Shown here piece by piece: positions 62,002-64,000 of a stretch of 64,000 nt of DNA (its first letter is position 1; the number at the start of each line of letters is the position of its first letter). The stretch is from Chryseobacterium vrystaatense (lineage in GTDB: Bacteria; Bacteroidota; Bacteroidia; Flavobacteriales; Weeksellaceae). The stretch covers positions 180,874 to 244,873 of the forward strand of contig NZ_JPRI01000006.1 of assembly GCF_000737765.1 (NCBI RefSeq), read 5' to 3'. The notes beneath the pieces were generated by a model. It did not search any database. It was not told the DNA's origin and was given only the letters and a program-made list of their open reading frames with translations. A program made the position numbers and the translations under genes.

Positions 62002-62119
62002 TTTCAAACAAGCAATACATAAGACTTCTACATGCCCGAAGACAAAGCAGACCCATTGTTTTAGGCTTATCTTTTAGAGTTCGGATACAATTTTGGGAAC
62101 AATTTTGAATCGAAAATTT

Positions 62120-63416
62120 ATGGCATCAGTTAGTTTTTTTTACAAGAGGTAAAGTTGAAAACAAGAGTAGTACAATCTGGATACGGTTAAGAGATAAGGA
62201 GGTAGATATAAAAGTCCCTCTCCCACACTTAAAATGTAAACCCAAAGATTGGAAAAATGGAAAATGTATTATAAGTTCACGAAATGTGAACAATAATTTA
62301 GTTGAATTGAATATTGAGCTTATCAGACTGGAGACAAAAATAATTTCAGATGACACAAACTACAAACCTGAAATAGATTTAAAGGGTTGGCTTGAAGCTA
62401 CTGTCTATCCCGAAAAAGTTATTTCAGAAAAGATAGAACCACGGTCAGACAACATACTTTCGTTTATTGATGATTACATTAATCTAAAGAAAGATATTGT
62501 AAGTGAATCAACCATTAAGAAAGCAAACGTTGTTAAACAGTTGATAAAGCCTTATTGTAATGACCTTAAGGCTAGAAAAAAAACCTTTAAACATTTGAAG
62601 TTCTCTGATTTAGATAATTCTTTCAGAGTGGATTTTGAAAAGTATTGTCTTCGAGAGAACTATAAAACATCTACAACTTATCGAAATCTTAAATTTTTGA
62701 AAATGATTTGTAAGGTTGCTGAGTCTCTTGATATAGAAGTACATAAATATGCTTTTTTGTGGAAATTTGATATAGAGAAAGCTTCTAGAAATGTCCCGAA
62801 ATCTGTTTACCTCACTTTTGATGAGTTAGACAAAATTGAAAGAACAGAGATGCCGAGTGAACACTTGGATAATGCTAGGGATTGGTTGTTGATAGCTTGC
62901 TATACAGGACAGAGGGTTAGTGATTATTTGAGGTTTAATTCCAGTATGATTGTAAGAGATGATGAGAATCAATCTTACATAGAGTTTAATCAAGTCAAAA
63001 CGGGAACTAAGATGCAAATTCCATTACTACAAAAAGTACAAAATATTTTGCTGAAAAAAGGAGGTGAATTTCCACGCAAGATTTCTGATGTAAATCTTAA
63101 CCTATACATTAAAGATGTTTGTGAGCTAGCTGGTATAGATGAGGTCTTATATAACGGAAAGGTTATGACAATTGAAAGGGAAAACAAAAGTAAGATAACA
63201 CGAAAGGTATTTGGAAACTATCCAAAATTTCAGCTTGTAACCTCTCACATTGGACGTAAAAGCTTTGCTACAAATTTCTACGAGAAAATTCCAATAACCT
63301 ACTTGTTAAACTTTACTGGGCATAAGACGGAAAGGCAATTCCTAGCTTATATAAGTAAAACAGATGTTGAGAAAGCAAAGTCAACGGCAAAGATTTTTAA
63401 AAGTCTTGGTTTCTAA
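62120..63416 (+). CDS. Tyrosine recombinase (integrase) with N-terminal frameshift
   Basis: A phage/ICE-type site-specific recombinase. From 62286 the frame gives 376 residues with an SAM-like core-binding domain (~50-150 of that frame) and all catalytic residues: Arg in YTGQRVSDYL, Lys in QVKTGTKM, His/Arg in SHIGRKSF, His in TGHKTER and Tyr in FLAYISKTD. Upstream, the same frame continues through a typical Arm-binding domain (STIWIRLRDKEVDIKVPL), but its only plausible ATG (62120, MASVSFF) is in another frame. The switch falls in a T8 run (62134-62141); removing one T restores a 431-residue protein. Either the gene is broken, the T-run slips, or it is a sequencing error. It sits beside the att-like remnant. 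Confidence 0.85.
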
Positions 63417-63530
63417 ATATCTTGTTATAGAGTATCTGCCAAAATTAATTTTTGCTCTATTAAAACTTTTTGATTTCTGGGTATCGCTGAGTGTACAAAA
63501 TAAGATGTATATTTAAATAAAACTTTAACA

Positions 63531-63842
63531 ATGAATAATATCTTAATTGAAAACGGACTATCACAGGAGATTCTATCATCTGATGAATTTAAAAAGAAAA
63601 TAAGTATAGCAAAACTTAACCTTGAAGATTACAATGTAAGATTGAACACATCTTATGACTTAACTTACAAAGATGTAGGTGAGGAGAAATGGAAGTTTAC
63701 TCTTGATGATTCTGATAATCATAGAGATGAGATAGCTGGAGATGTTAATTTTTTTATTCTTTGGAATACTGAGAAGATTGATAAGGTATACTTTGAAAAT
63801 TTTTATCAAAATATTAAAAATTATGAATACTGGATATCCTAA
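63531..63842 (+). CDS. Hypothetical protein of the integrated element
   Basis: A 103-residue acidic protein with no signal peptide or membrane helix; I recognise no family. It begins MNNILIENGLSQEILSS and has Asp/Glu- and aromatic-rich stretches (KDVGEEKWKFTLDDSDN, FENFYQNIKNYEYW). High AT content and the position between the integrase and an IS-type transposase mark it as accessory cargo. Small acidic proteins of this sort can be immunity or antitoxin-like, but there is no direct evidence. Confidence 0.55.
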   Translation: MNNILIENGLSQEILSSDEFKKKISIAKLNLEDYNVRLNTSYDLTYKDVGEEKWKFTLDDSDNHRDEIAGDVNFFILWNTEKIDKVYFENFYQNIKNYEYWIS

Positions 63843-63887
63843 TTTAGCTTCCAGTTAAAGTTAAGCATAAAACCTTAATTTTAACTT

Positions 63888-64000
63888 ATGAAACGAGAGC
63901 GAAAAATCTACGATCCAGCTTTTAAAACCAAAGCCGTTCAATTAAGTAATGAGCGAACTAATATCTCGGAACTCGCACGAGAACTCGGAATTGCAGTCAC
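63888..64000 (+). CDS. IS3-type transposase OrfA, 5' part (cut by window end)
   Basis: The first ~37 codons of a small HTH protein starting MKRERKIYDPAFKTKAVQLS and continuing NISELARELGIAV, the usual N-terminus of IS3/IS911-family OrfA. This protein binds the element ends; the DDE transposase OrfB normally overlaps downstream. The gene runs off the window. An element end probably lies in 63843-63887, but I could not fix the terminal repeat without the other end. Confidence 0.8.
   Translation, partial: MKRERKIYDPAFKTKAVQLSNERTNISELARELGIAV

Noticed and set aside
61977..62070. Complete tRNA gene at the att-like site
   Set aside because: Only the T-arm and 3' acceptor strand are present; no 5' acceptor, D-arm or anticodon arm could be found to the right.
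61911..62108. 65-codon ORF reading WSWRDSNP...
   Set aside because: This peptide comes from reading the tRNA-like T-arm and acceptor on the wrong strand; it is a well-known type of false gene.

Overview
The window looks like a chromosome segment of a Chryseobacterium-type flavobacterium (Bacteroidota, Weeksellaceae). The case rests on low GC, repeated TAnnTTTG promoter -7 boxes, type IX secretion (T9SS) C-terminal sorting domains, a three-gene type B succinate dehydrogenase, the acpP-fabF-rnc-pyk string, and LytS/LytTR regulation. The genus is an inference; no rRNA is present.

Layout. 1-14.6 kb is mostly housekeeping: the end of a MATE exporter, ribosomal protein bTHX, DUF937 and DUF2480 proteins, lpxB, a GH99 glycosidase, ComEC, sdhCAB, a thioredoxin-fold lipoprotein, and rlmD with two flavobacterial companion genes. 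14.8-27.7 kb holds three giant T9SS cargo genes: two reprolysin-like metalloproteases around one non-protease FnIII/GEVED protein. The third gene is a mosaic of the first two.

27.7-35.4 kb is the most unusual part. On the minus strand lie a C39-peptidase ABC exporter, a membrane-anchored thioredoxin-like protein, two membrane proteins and three short double-glycine-leader precursor peptides. Every predicted mature peptide has exactly two cysteines around a Gly/Ala-rich hydrophobic core. A ~100-bp promoter/leader module occurs three times, twice in front of precursors and once orphaned beside a membrane-bound LuxR regulator. Two small two-TM proteins accompany the modules. This looks like a self-contained secreted disulfide-peptide (bacteriocin-like) system that has been duplicating and decaying.

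35.4-50.2 kb is housekeeping again: coaE/MBL/PaiB-like/ruvB operon, hutI and hutG around a DUF695 gene and a BCCT transporter, an aldehyde dehydrogenase, and pyk/IPExxxVDY/rnc/fabF/acpP. 50.5-61.7 kb is regulatory and accessory: aldehyde dehydrogenase plus AraC regulator, outer-membrane barrel receptor, LytS/LytTR pair with an antisense-overlapping pseudo-receiver, a signal-less M15 peptidase, a MarR-GNAT fusion with thioesterase, and a TetR/hydrolase pair.

61.9 kb to the end is the left edge of an integrated element: the 3' end of a tRNA or tmRNA gene as an att-like remnant, a tyrosine recombinase whose N-terminus is broken at a T8 tract, an unknown gene, and the start of an IS3-type transposase.
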